Assembly (NCBI GenBank): GCA_964035545.1
Contig: OZ037770.1
Coordinates: 10,008,973 to 10,072,972, forward strand
DNA length: 64,000 nucleotides
Direction of reading: 5' to 3'
Source of the DNA: Bugula neritina
Taxonomy: Eukaryota; Bryozoa; Gymnolaemata; Cheilostomatida; Bugulidae
The notes below the pieces were generated by a model. The model was not told the origin of the DNA, made no database searches, and worked only from the letters and a program-made list of their open reading frames with translations. Every line of letters starts with the position of its first letter. Position 1 is the stretch's first letter. Of the stretch, positions 39,301 to 49,859 are shown piece by piece. The translations under genes were made by a program, and so were the position numbers.

Positions 39301-42300
39301 GTGAAAAACTGTTAAACTGACTGACTGAGTAAATGAGTGAATCTGTAATTAAACATGCATATTATCCAAAGTGGCGATACCAAAGTTTAGAGGCCTGTCA
39401 CTTGGAATTTATTGAATCATTAGAAAGCTGGCATCATGTTTCCTATGATATAATAACTTATTCTACAGAACATTAACTTTTTAGCACAACAAACATAACA
39501 TGACTAGTAAACTAAAATCACTTGGACAATAACTTTTACAACATGAATTCCATGGTATATCGCACCTGAACTCTGGCAGTGCGATCGGCCAGTTCGCTCT
39601 CTGATTTACCCAGCCGTTTGCTCAGCTCTTCTCTCTCTTCCAACTTTTTGTCGTCTGCAATGCCCTGCAACTTTTTGACCTTCCTTTGACTTCTAGCGAG
39701 CTCATCTTCTGCACTTTTCAACGATTTGTTGGCTCTATCTGTTTTGTCTCTCAATTTCCTATATTTAAGTATTGTTTAATTAACCAACTGCAGCATAGCA
39801 TCGACTAAAGCATTAGAAAACGGAGCAGTCGTGATCTAGGGGTTAGAGCGCTGGATTAGTAAACACGAGGTTGTGGGTTTGACCCCCGGTAAAGGTCATT
39901 GATGATGTTAGGAAGGGCATTCAGTCATAATTGCTTTTGTGCCCCATATAAATAAGTCCTTAGCCTACTCTAAAAAAATTCTTTCCGTTAGCGGTTCTCA
40001 CAGAGATAGTGACTATAAACTTGCGTGAGTTTTTTATAGATTAAATAGGAAAACCCATTAAAGTATTAAGTTCAGATTTGAAATGATAGTTTCATTTAAA
40101 TATTTTTTTCACATTAAATACATTTCACCAAAAGTCAATAATTAGATACGAGATTACATGACATAGAATTAGATTTGAGATTATATGACACAGAATTAGA
40201 TATGACATTATATGACACAGAATTAGATATGACATTATATGACACAGAATTAGATATGATATTATATGACACAGAATTAGATACGAGGTTATATGACACA
40301 GAATTAGATACAAGATTGTATGACACAAAATGCCATGAGTTTAACTGACCTGATTTGTTCCTTGAGGTTTCTAACTTCTTTGTTGTGAGACTCCATCATC
40401 TGCGGGAGTTCTCCCTCCTGATCTTGCAGACGATCTAATTGCTTGTTTTGCAGCAGATTGTCTCGCTTCAGCGCCTTGTTCTCTAGTCTAATATCATTCA
40501 ACTCTTTCATCAAAGTGTCTATTTCATTCTAAAACACAGCAAATGAAACAACTAAAAACACAAATGACAGCAGGTTGTAGACTTCAAACTTATAATAAAA
40601 TTTATAAATAATTATTATATTAATAAAGAAACAAACAAATAAGTAAAATTCGACAATCCTAGAATATAAATAGTGTTCTTTTAAAAGTTGTCTGTTTAAA
40701 CCAAAAGTAGCTGATGATAATGAGAAAAGTGTTGAAAAAATTCAAATGAATTTCAATCAGTAAACCCACTCGTAGTTCATTAATTTTCAATCTTCTAGCA
40801 GAAAGCATTCGTCTGGTGACCACATCATGAGCACCAGGAGGGCGAGGGGTGGTGGTAGCCGCGCCTCCTTTTTTCAAAGGCTTTTTCTTACCAAGGGCCT
40901 TAACTACAATAATTAAAATACATTTCAAACATCTTCAGAACGCATAACCTATAATATCATAGAGTTGAGTATATAGATTGAACAGTTTATAACTGCTTCA
41001 TATAAACTGCAGATAACACCATCCCATGGGAGTTTTGTTGCCAAGTATAAATAGCTGAGTAGGATGTTTGCGATGAAGAATTACCAACACATGTTATGCA
41101 TTAAGAGGTTAACAACACTATCAATTTTGCTTATTGACATAGCATAACTGTTATAAGCTGTTGGAAACATTAATATTGCATACAAAAGCATAAGCTTTAA
41201 GATAAGTTTAACTACAGTTGGCTAGCAAAATGAGAAGCCTAGTTCAACTACTGCGGGTCTAGAGAATCACCCGCATCCCATTTTGTATTTAACAAGTGCA
41301 TGATGCTTATTAAAAATTCATCAAATCTTTAATATTTCATAGAAATAAGATCTTAGACTATAAGGAGAATTGATCAAGTTTTACTTAGCTTAATTGAAAA
41401 GGCAAAACTATTCAACCATTTTACTACTTTAAACAAAATCAGTCTACTAACTGTCTTGTTTCTAATTTCTATAACTAATGAAGTCATTAAAGACTGTGAA
41501 AAATATTTCACAGAATCATATAAAATTAAATTTAAATTAAACCGATACAGGCATCATAAACAGAAGATAGAACTTTTAGCGAGGTTTAAAAGAGATGTAA
41601 TTTGTTGAACGGAAAGGTGTTCACTGAAAAAATTTTCAAATTTTTTTAATGTTGATTTAGCTAGCAATTAAACAATTAACATCCAATGCAGCTTTCATAA
41701 GCTAACAACATTAAAAAATGAATAACTGAGTATTGAAAATAAAAAGTGGGTTAAAACCATTTCACCCAGCTAATTGCAAGGCAAATGTTAGAGCCACAAC
41801 AAGAGTAACATAACTCCAACTTACATTTTGGGATAGTAACTTTAGATTTGACAACTGAAAGTATAGCAATTGGACTATTTAAATCTAGGAAAACATGATG
41901 AAAGTACATATAAGAGTTTTAAGGAACAAGTATTTACTGAGAGTTGAACTTAAAGCATTTGATCATTAAAGCAGGAGCACAGCTCTAATACTAGGTATGT
42001 TTCAGTTAGCCAACCCAGCAGCCCTTGAGAAAAAATATCATTTAATTTAAAACTTGGATTAAAATGTTTTAAAAAATTTAAAAAAGGTTGATAAACCTAG
42101 CTATAGTGCATAAATTTTATAAAAAAAAAATTAAATTAAGTTTTAAAATTCTAGAATTCTATTCTGTTTATTGAAGATGTCAATATGTTGTGCGGCTAAT
42201 CTAATTATCTACAAATTTGAGTGTTAACCTGCATCAAAATTGAAAAATGACAAAAAAATGGATATTACAAGCAACAAATAGAAGGAACATACCACCTTGC

Positions 42301-42800
42301 TGTTTAGGTTTAGCATAAGGACCCTTGGGAGGACTACGGCTCCTACTTCTACGCCTCCTACCACGACTGTCATCGCTGTGAAATGAGTCGCTATAGTAAG
42401 TGTCCGAGTACCGAGAATCACGGGATCGTGACCTTGTACGACCTTGAATGGCAAGAATGACTCATTATGAAACTAGTAATTGACAGGAAATGTTCAACAA
42501 TATATATGGTATGAATCCTACTACAAGCTGATATCGCCTAGGGTTAGGCTAATATTATGGATACATAACATTTATAATAAAAACTATTCACAAGGAAACT
42601 TACCTAATCATAGCTTTTACAGGGTAGATTTAAATCATGCAACTAAAGCAGTGTAGGTAAAAACAAGTAAACGATACACTTGATAATCTATATTAGAACT
42701 ATCTATTAGATAAAAAATTACCTCGAGATCTTGGTGTATATGGTGATCGAGTTCGTGACCTGGTTCTGCTGCTATAATATGAGGGACTCCTGGCAGGCAT
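30352..42800 (-). CDS. LCA5: Lebercilin (LCA5 family) ciliary coiled-coil protein
   Basis: Sixteen coding exons in phase: 42800-42722, 42442-42296, 40903-40770, 40528-40350, 39758-39566, 39030-38893, 38574-38368, 38041-37913, 37641-37516, 36991-36861, 36482-36408, 34972-34819, 34426-34301, 32202-32076, 31770-31629 and 30883-30352, giving 872 residues plus TAG. The lebercilin core is clear: VVTRRMLSARRLKINELRNE, LENKALKRDN, HNKEVRNLKEQIR, EEREELSKRL and EKELEVRNIYQNR match the conserved coiled coil. The C-terminal part keeps a long charged helix (exons 12-14), LQKMKEIDFG and an acidic end (DDFDDDLEEVML), as in vertebrate lebercilin. The first 60 residues are Arg/Ser-rich. Lebercilin acts at the ciliary base and axoneme and binds the intraflagellar-transport machinery in photoreceptors. 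Vertebrates also have LCA5L; this single gene could be pro-orthologous to both. The ATG follows an acceptor (TTTTAG), so a 5' non-coding exon exists. Confidence 0.95.
31827..31977. mobile_element. Foldback (MITE-like) element, copy 1, in a lebercilin intron
   Basis: About 150 bp that are nearly one inverted repeat. The left arm TTCTATAAGCAGCTGTAAGT...GGTGACTGAGTACAGTAG is mirrored on the right by ...ACTAAATCACCCCAGCTC...AGCTGCTTATAGAA. A homologous copy is at 55703-55839. No coding capacity. Confidence 0.85.
33604..33834. mobile_element. Second foldback element type with a GC-rich centre
   Basis: The left arm (TATGTGATTGGTTA, then AATGTTGGAG and AATTCATCAAATGCT) is mirrored at the right end (AGCATTTGATGAATT, CTCCAACAT, TAACCAATCACATG). 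The centre (about 33700-33735) is GC-rich (GCCCGCCACCCGCGCAGGCC) in otherwise AT-rich DNA. It lies in the lebercilin intron between 34301 and 32202 and has no coding capacity. Confidence 0.7.
34230..34292. repeat. (GACA)n microsatellite
   Basis: Runs of GACAGACAAACAGACAGACA type, ending about 10 bp downstream of the donor (exon end 34301) of a lebercilin exon. Confidence 0.85.
34545..34785. repeat. Minisatellite, unit about 45 bp (CACACAGCTCTACTACTCAT + ACTAGCTGGCAACTCAGT)
   Basis: About five copies; the three central ones are nearly identical. In the lebercilin intron between 34819 and 34426. Confidence 0.9.
36125..36345. repeat. ACTCACTATAAC low-complexity repeat
   Basis: Irregular recurrences of ACAGTCACTATAACTCACTG and relatives over about 200 bp in a lebercilin intron. 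Confidence 0.7.
39822..40035 (+). mobile_element. tRNA-Thr-derived SINE, copy 2
   Basis: The head has GGAGCAGTCGTGATCTAGGG, a TTAGTAA anticodon-like loop and B box GGTTTGACCCC. The body has GATGTTAGGAAGGGCATTCA and ATAATTGCTTTTGTGCCCC, and the tail GATAGTGACTATAAACTTGC then GTGAGTTTTTT. Intronic in lebercilin, opposite to the gene's direction. Confidence 0.85.
40132..40328. repeat. Minisatellite, 26-bp unit ending about 20 bp from a lebercilin donor
   Basis: About eight copies of a unit around ACACAGAATTAGATATGACATTATATG, ending about 20 bp from the donor that follows exon end 40350. The repeat makes artefactual open frames on the minus strand. Confidence 0.92.
40904..42295. other. Lebercilin intron; no additional gene seen
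   Basis: About 1.4 kb of AT-rich intron between the third and second coding exons. Nothing further recognised. Confidence 0.45.
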
Positions 42801-44054
42801 TTTATACTACTACTAAAACCAAACATTATTATTTATATGTATGCATACATCATTCAGGCTACATGATTCACAACAAAAAATATTTACTATTTTCAAAATA
42901 AAATTTAATCACGCATTAAATAATTGTTATGCTAGAAGATTTTCAGCCAAATAATTTGCTCTATGCATAACTTTCAAAAATGTGTTCACTAAGTTACATA
43001 ATAGTCCTAGGTCAACTGTTTTAGACATTTTATCCTAATTAGAAATCGAGATTATAAATAAGGTTGACAAGAAAACTAAGATAAAGTCCTGATATACAAT
43101 ATTATGAGCATAACTAAACCGACACTCGATTCACAGGAAAGTGACTTTAAAAATAAACAATGAGTATAACACCACAAGTTTCATTCCCAAATTGCTGGAA
43201 ATACAATACTCTTAACTTTTACTTCAATTACAACTAAAATATGAGTATGAGTATGAGTATCATATTTATTTTCATACCAATAGTTATAGTGATACTCATA
43301 CTGATATTGATAATAATAATGGTAATGATCCGTGATTGCCAAATTGAAGCTCAAGTGAAACTGAATATTTATATTGTAATTGAATTTGATGAACTGCATT
43401 TGTTCAAGTTGAATTTTATTTTGTAACATAATTATTAATAACCTTAACAGTTAATTTATTAGTTAAATCTATTATCATTATAATTCAATTTTAAATTTAT
43501 GCCTATGATAATGATTATCATTGTCAGTTAAAGTTGATGATTTAATCATTTATCAGATTGAGATTCAACTCTTAGAAAAATAACCTAGACTAAGACTTGG
43601 TGTATAGAAGGGTCTTTCAGTTACAAATACCAAAAAAAAATTTGAACGACACGATATTTTACTCCAAAACGAGTATATTTAAGAATAGCAATACAATGTC
43701 GGGAGATTTTTAAGTAATAAACCAACTAACAACGTGGTTTTCGCTGGAATGCACTCTCCCAGGAGTTCTCTTAGCAACGCGCCATTTGCAAATAAGCATC
43801 ATCATGTGATGTCATCGCAAGTGTCACAAATACAAAAATTGGTGACGTCTACGGAAATGTGTCTCTGTGACCTACAATCAATGTAATACTTAGTACGCGC
43901 TTGCTAACATAACGTGAAAGTAGGAAGTCACTAGTCATTCTTTTCTCTATTAGTTAGGATTTATGTTGTATGCTCATTTGGCTCATCTTCACACTTTATA
44001 GTCATCTTTCAATTATTGTCTTTTTAGCAATTTTAAATCCTTGTCACAGTCGCA
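42801..44054. promoter_or_regulatory. Divergent intergenic region (bidirectional promoter candidate)
   Basis: About 1.25 kb between the start codons of two head-to-head genes. The stretch at about 43735-43870 is less AT-rich than its surroundings and holds the X-box. A TTTTAG acceptor just before the lebercilin ATG and a pyrimidine-rich CTTTTTAG before the SH3BGR-like ATG suggest 5' non-coding exons on both sides. Confidence 0.55.
43765..43778. promoter_or_regulatory. RFX X-box motif in the divergent lebercilin / SH3BGR-like promoter
   Basis: GTTCTCTTAGCAAC fits the ciliary X-box pattern RYYNYY-N2-RRNRAC at every position. It lies 277 bp before the SH3BGR-like ATG and 965 bp before the lebercilin ATG. 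The latter has a 5' non-coding exon, so the motif may be close to the lebercilin transcription start. RFX factors drive ciliary genes through such sites. Function here is inferred; one match in about 1 kb can arise by chance at an appreciable rate. Confidence 0.5.
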
Positions 44055-47000
44055 ATGGGAATAAGAATATTCATTACATCCGTGTCTGCAAACTCAACGG
44101 TACGTAACACTTATTCACTAACATAAACAAGTATTAGTTACAACTTAAAGTTAAAGTGCACTTTGACTTACTCTTAGTTATTACAACTACTACTAGCACT
44201 AACAGTAACAGTGTAACACTAACAATAACCGTAATCAGCCATCAGTAATGTTGCACTAACAGCAACAGTGATGACTAACAGTAACTCTAAGACTAAGTCT
44301 AATGACTAATGAGTTAATCATAATGATTTGACCACTAATCCCATAACGGTAATTGCCAATTGCCATTGGTAATCATTAATGATTTGATTAATCATTTATT
44401 TTTAATGGTTATACTTATACTTATAGTATTATTGTCACTATCATTATGATTATCACCATCACTATGAGTATGACTATGACTATTAGTATTAGTATTAGTA
44501 TTACTATTAGTATCCTTACTGCATACTTACTATCATACTACTGCTACTGCTACTAGTACTACTTTTACTACTAATACTGCTATTAATACTACTGCTACTG
44601 CTACTACTACTGTTACTACTGCTATTGCTGCTGCTGGTGGTACTACTACCGCTGGTAGTAGTAGTATTAGTAGAGTAAACAGCTACGGGCTCACTGCATG
44701 TACTGCAACTTGAACTACTAGTAGTTGTAGTGGTAGTAGTAGTACTTAGTTACTGTTAGTATTAGTATTAATGCTAACTGCTATGACATTACTATGAGTT
44801 GTCGGTTCTAAATATTGCTATTTACTTATGTTAATACTATTAGTATTAGTATTAGTACTATTATTAGTATTGCTATTGCAGTATTAGTATTAGTTACTAT
44901 TAGTATTACTTTTTAGTCCCGGTACTAATAGGTCACAGTGCTACTTTACAGTCTACACTGACCTCTACTGTCAGAACAACTACTAAATTTCATATTTAAA
45001 CTAAACCGGAATGCAATATGAATAACTATGGGCATAACCAAGTCCAATGCAACTTGAACTACACTCCTAAGAACAAGTATATCAATATTATTATGAATAG
45101 GAATAACTCAGTATGAAATAAAAATGTACTCAGACCAGAAAAATTAGTATACATTATTTAAGTGATGATATTAGCAGCACTTAATATTTTTAATATTTGC
45201 TTGAAGTTGATTTAGCTGACTAGTGAAACTAAAAGTAACGGGTCACCAGTAATCAGTGATGAGTAATGAATAATTATCATTACGGTAATAGCTTTAGTTG
45301 CTCATTAATTAAGGCATTAATTGAACCATTAGATTTACATACTTTTAGCTGTAGTGGGCACATTGATGGTCAGTTATTGCCATTTGTGTATGCAATGATT
45401 AAAGCTATGAACCAGTGCAAACTTTTACAATGTTGAATTCTTGAAAGTTCAAAGGGGATATGTGTGGACAAAAACCTTTGTACCTGAGGCTGAAATTGCT
45501 TATAGTTCAAATTATACCTGGTAGTATCCGGTAACTAGTTGAATAAAGAAGCTTTTTGAGTCATCACCATAGTTGAAAATATTTGTTTTATAAAAATACT
45601 AACACCTTAAAGATCAGCAGTTACTACAAGTTACAGTAGCATTCTGTCAAGTTCCAATTTAAGCTACATTTGTCAGTATTTCAATAACCATGAAGTATGA
45701 ACATAATTTCAAATTTAACTTCCAACAGTGGCAGTATAACCACATAAGTTTACGACAGACTGGATTTAGTTTCACCTTTATTATACAAGTGTCAAATCCA
45801 GCAGACTAATTAATTCAAAACAGTGTTCGGTTTTTAACTTGTTCAGATATCATTTAAGAATGTCAACATCATCCATTTTGGTGCTGAGTAAAATTAATAT
45901 GATTAATCCTAATTTTAATTGTCAACTGTGTGTCTAAATAAAAGTCTAGCTTTTTTCTTATATATTCTATTACTAAAACTAAATTTCAACATCAAAAATT
46001 AACTAAGCTATGATAATTACCCCTATCACTTTATTTCCAAATAAGGGCATAACTGCTGTGTATTATCTGATTAGGATCACATTTGCTATTTGTGTACAAA
46101 GTACAGGTTGTGAGTAATGGTATATATTATTGTTCACACTCCTATAGTAGCAAGTACATTTCCATGGCTACAATAATGCTGTAACTATAAGTCATCACCT
46201 CAGTCAGTTTATAGTCATAGCCTATTGTTGATAGTAACCTTGTCTAAATGATCATTCTCAAACTTATCTTACATCTATCTTAGTATGATATCTTCCTATT
46301 AATTGGTAATTATGTTATCCAATATATTAGATAATGATGTCTATGTAATTACATCACTTCAGCGGTCATTATTTTTTGATAACTCTAGACCATTTGACTT
46401 TAGTCAGCATTTCCTTTCTGTGGACAGCTGACTTAGGTTGTATAGATCAAGCTGGTTGGTGTTTATGTTTTACACATGAACGCAATTGTAGACAATGTAG
46501 AGTGTTTAAAGCTCCAGCCTGCACAATCTCTCTAGGTTGTATATACATATATACATTAAAATAGTGATTTTGGTTGTAGTGAATTGTTCTTTAGTTTTAT
46601 TGGGTATAAGAATATACACTTGTTTTTTACTGCAACTCTTTCTTAGTTTTCCTTCAAAAGCAGTAAATTGGTTTCTTTTCATATATTTGAAGGTGAAGAA
46701 ATGTCAACAGCTAATTGTAGATGTCCTCACAGCAAAGAGTATTCCCTTTGAGCTGGTCGACATTTCGGCTCCTGAAAATGAAGAATTGAAGATGTTTATG
46801 AGAGAGAAGGCCAAGCCTAAGGAAGGCCAAGTCAACCCAATGCCTCCACAAATATTTTCCGATGACGAATATCTTGGGGTTAGTATTTAACATTGCCTAC
46901 TGCATCCACTATGATTTCCGTTTATGTCTTGGTGCTCGTTGTGGGAATTTTTAATTCCAAATTTTAAAATAATTTGCAAAAATCATACTTTTACTTCGAA

Positions 47001-47243
47001 TGGAATGTTCTTTTCAATTTTAAGAAATAGATTGTGATATTTCCTGTAATGGTTTGTAAGTAACAGCTTGAAGTTATTGTTGAATTGTTTTGGTTTTTCA
47101 TGTTGAATAAAATATCACTTGTCATTCAGGACTACCAGGCGTTTGACGAGGCAGTTGAAGACAACTGTCTGGACGTTTTCCTCCAACTGGCCTCGGCAAC
47201 CAAAACCTCTGAGGCTACAGTCACTCTCGGAGTAAGTTTTTAG
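44055..47243 (+). CDS. SH3BGRL: SH3BGR-like thioredoxin-fold protein
   Basis: Exons 44055-44099 (MGIRIFITSVSANST), 46693-46878 and 47130-47231 join in phase 0. The sequence follows SH3BGRL proteins: a first beta strand, KKCQQLIVDVLTAKSIPFEL, VDISAPENEELKMFMREKAK, the conserved MPPQIFSDDEYLGDYQAFDE, and DNCLDVFLQLAS. The family has a glutaredoxin-like fold without the CXXC active site and a Pro-rich PPQIF ligand motif. After codon 111 there is a consensus donor (GTAAGT at 47232). If it is not used, the frame reads VSF and stops at TAG, giving a 114-residue protein, the same length as human SH3BGRL. If it is used, a short terminal exon such as 48380-48418 (VTLNTCKQSDMQ) could end the protein. 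Which member (SH3BGR, SH3BGRL, L2, L3) it matches cannot be separated here. Confidence 0.88.
44150..44960. repeat. ACT/AGT-type low-complexity DNA in intron 1
   Basis: Several hundred bases made largely of ACTA, TAGT, ATTAGT, ACTAC and TGCTACTGCT words with no fixed period. Same composition as 5640-6480 and the right window edge. Confidence 0.85.
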
Positions 47244-49515
47244 CGAATCCACTTCTTCGCTGACTCTATATTTGCCTGTAAACTTTGCCATCTCCACAGT
47301 TTTAAATAATTGTTGAATCCGAACTCATGCTCACTCAACTCCTGTATCAAAGTTTTATCCAGTTTATCTAGAATTTATTTCTGTTATTATCTGAGTTTAG
47401 CAGTCTTAGCCAGTTTTAGAGACTGACAATTAGCGCATTTCAGAGAATCACTAACAGCATTGAAGACTTGTTCAATTCACTTAGCGTAGAGTCTAGCACT
47501 ACTACTAGTTAACTGTTAAATTCAGTACTATTGCTTATTGGTAACCACTAAGTTTAGTAATAGTTCTACTAGTTAACTACAACAGTAAGACTTATGGTTA
47601 ATGGCAGTGGATATTATTACTCCACGTAATTTTTAAGTTTCAAGTACTCTGTAAGACATTGCTACGCTGACCTGTTGGTGCGAATAACTGTGTTGTATTG
47701 TGTCAAGGGAAATCATTGAACATAGTAGTGCAGCATTATGGAGTTGTAGCTTCAACTTCCACATACCTTCCATATGTCCACGAATTTACACCACTATCTG
47801 TATATTTCAGTAAGAAGCCTCAAACATGCCGTCTCCTTCCCAGGATGCAGTTTAGAACTTTCCAGAATAGCATAGGTTTACAAGTTACTGTAACCTTGAC
47901 GGTTTTCTATAAGATATATAATCTATGCTCAAGTGAACTAATTTCTACCCCAGGCTCTGTACTGCTGAACAGTGTGTAATATAGTCGTGTGCTATACACA
48001 TAAATAATCTTCAGCAGACGTAATGTGCTCAAAGTTAAACTAATCATAGTTATAGAAAGAATATTATATATTGGTGTTTATTGTATTAAAACTAACCTAT
48101 TTTTAAGATATTTGGTTTATAAAAGATTATATTTGGTTACAAATAATTCCATTTTGTTATTGACTGTCTATTCCATTGTACTGCTAGAATTCCCCTGTTT
48201 TAAAGTGTGCAATAATTGTTGTCCTTCCTTTATTATTTCTACTATATTGCTCTATAATCTTTTTCTATTCCGAGGTCTAAATACATTTGGTGAAAATTTG
48301 CTACGTGTTTCTAAATCTAGATGGCAAATGATTTCACATCAGCATTATACTGAGCACCAAAAAGTTGTTTTTTGGCAGGTTACATTAAATACATGTAAAC
48401 AATCTGATATGCAATGATGGAAAATACAGAAATAATTGTCCTACCAAGTTGTTCACTTCTACAGTAAAGATAAATTAGTGGTCAAACAATAATTTCGCTT
48501 GATGGTTTTTGCTGACATGAATCTTGCCCAATGTGTTTAGACCTTTGAGGTAGCTGCTCTGTATTACATTGAGTAGATAACTCCTGCTTTGAGCTGAACG
48601 CTATTTGTCTTAATGTTTTGTTAAACGTCCAAATTTGCATTTTTTTTTTTTCTGGTTTTGTGTTTATTTTTCCTTAGAAATAGGTTTTCAACAGGTTGCT
48701 TATAGCTGCTTGCTTCTTGTGACTATAGTTGGGTATTGCTAATTATATCTACTCATCTATGAAAGTTTATATTACTTGGGCATTTTATTGTTATTAATTA
48801 TTCTATTAGAGGCATTCTTGAAGATAATATGTTTTAAAAGCTGGTTTTAAAAATAGACTACTTATCTTTTAGAATTTACCATGATTTTATGAACGCTTCT
48901 AATAGAATTATTTTAAACTATTTTTTACATTAAAAACAATAAATGGTAACATGCCCAGTAAATTACTATGCTTATATATGATTGCAAGGTGATACACAGT
49001 TTAAGTTGAACTGCTCACTGTAAAGACAGCAGTATAGTTTGTTATTTATTACAAATGCCACAGTTCTGTATTGAATTCAAACACTGTTATACAGCAGAAT
49101 ATAATACTTGTAGTACAAAAAGTTGGCTGCTGTCTTTCCAATGACAGGTTAAACTTAATGTCATTTTTCTCAGACAGCATAATTTTAACAAAAATAGTAT
49201 TAAAATTTTCATTGCTTAGTTATTGAGCAAATGCAAGCTTAGTAGGGGTCCATGCAATGGTATTTAAAAAACACATAAAAACTGACACCAAATTTGAGTT
49301 TATTTGAAGTTAGATTGTAAAAATTATTGCGTTAAAGTGCAATAGAGCCTCATATTGTTGACGTGCTAGTAGTATGGTCAGGTTACATGGCATGCTGTAC
49401 AGATGCTCTCAATTTCAACAAAGTGTGTGTTGGTGAGTTAACCAGTTGTTGCAATACAGCAAACTATAAACAGTTTAATTTAGTCAATGAAATAATTGTT
49501 TTTCTTCTAAATAAT
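47244..49515. other. Region between the convergent SH3BGR-like and OPA1 genes
   Basis: AT-rich. Possible 3' exon and 3' untranslated region of the SH3BGR-like gene (AATAAA at 48938-48943). Open frames such as 48025-48417 have no family resemblance. Confidence 0.4.
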
Positions 49516-49521
49516 TTTATT
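49516..49521 (-). terminator. Candidate poly(A) signal of OPA1
   Basis: TTTATT on the plus strand (AATAAA on minus), about 340 bp after the OPA1 stop codon. Confidence 0.35.
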
Positions 49522-49859
49522 TGTAATCCACCAACAAGTGGTGGAATATGAAATTACGACATAATAAAGTAACAATCATGATAGCTGAGAAACTGCTATT
49601 CAAATGCTGAATGCAGGTTTTTACATAAATAGTTATTTTCATTTTGCACAACGAAGAAAAAACCTCTAATATTTCTATCTTACAAGAATATTTTTCTTTC
49701 AAAAGGCAAGTCATCAATTAATGCATAACACAAGGCAATATTGGAAAATTTGTAGACTAATAAGAAATTTCATATCGTCTGCTCATCGAGATGGGTGAAA
49801 ACCAAATGGCAGTAACGTGATATAGCCATGTGTTATGTGAGATGGGAGGCTACAGTAAT

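Noticed and set aside
48025-48417. 130-residue open frame downstream of the SH3BGR-like gene
   Set aside because: AT-rich, Leu/Ile/Tyr-biased composition, no start or splice support and no family resemblance; only its last bases might form a terminal exon.
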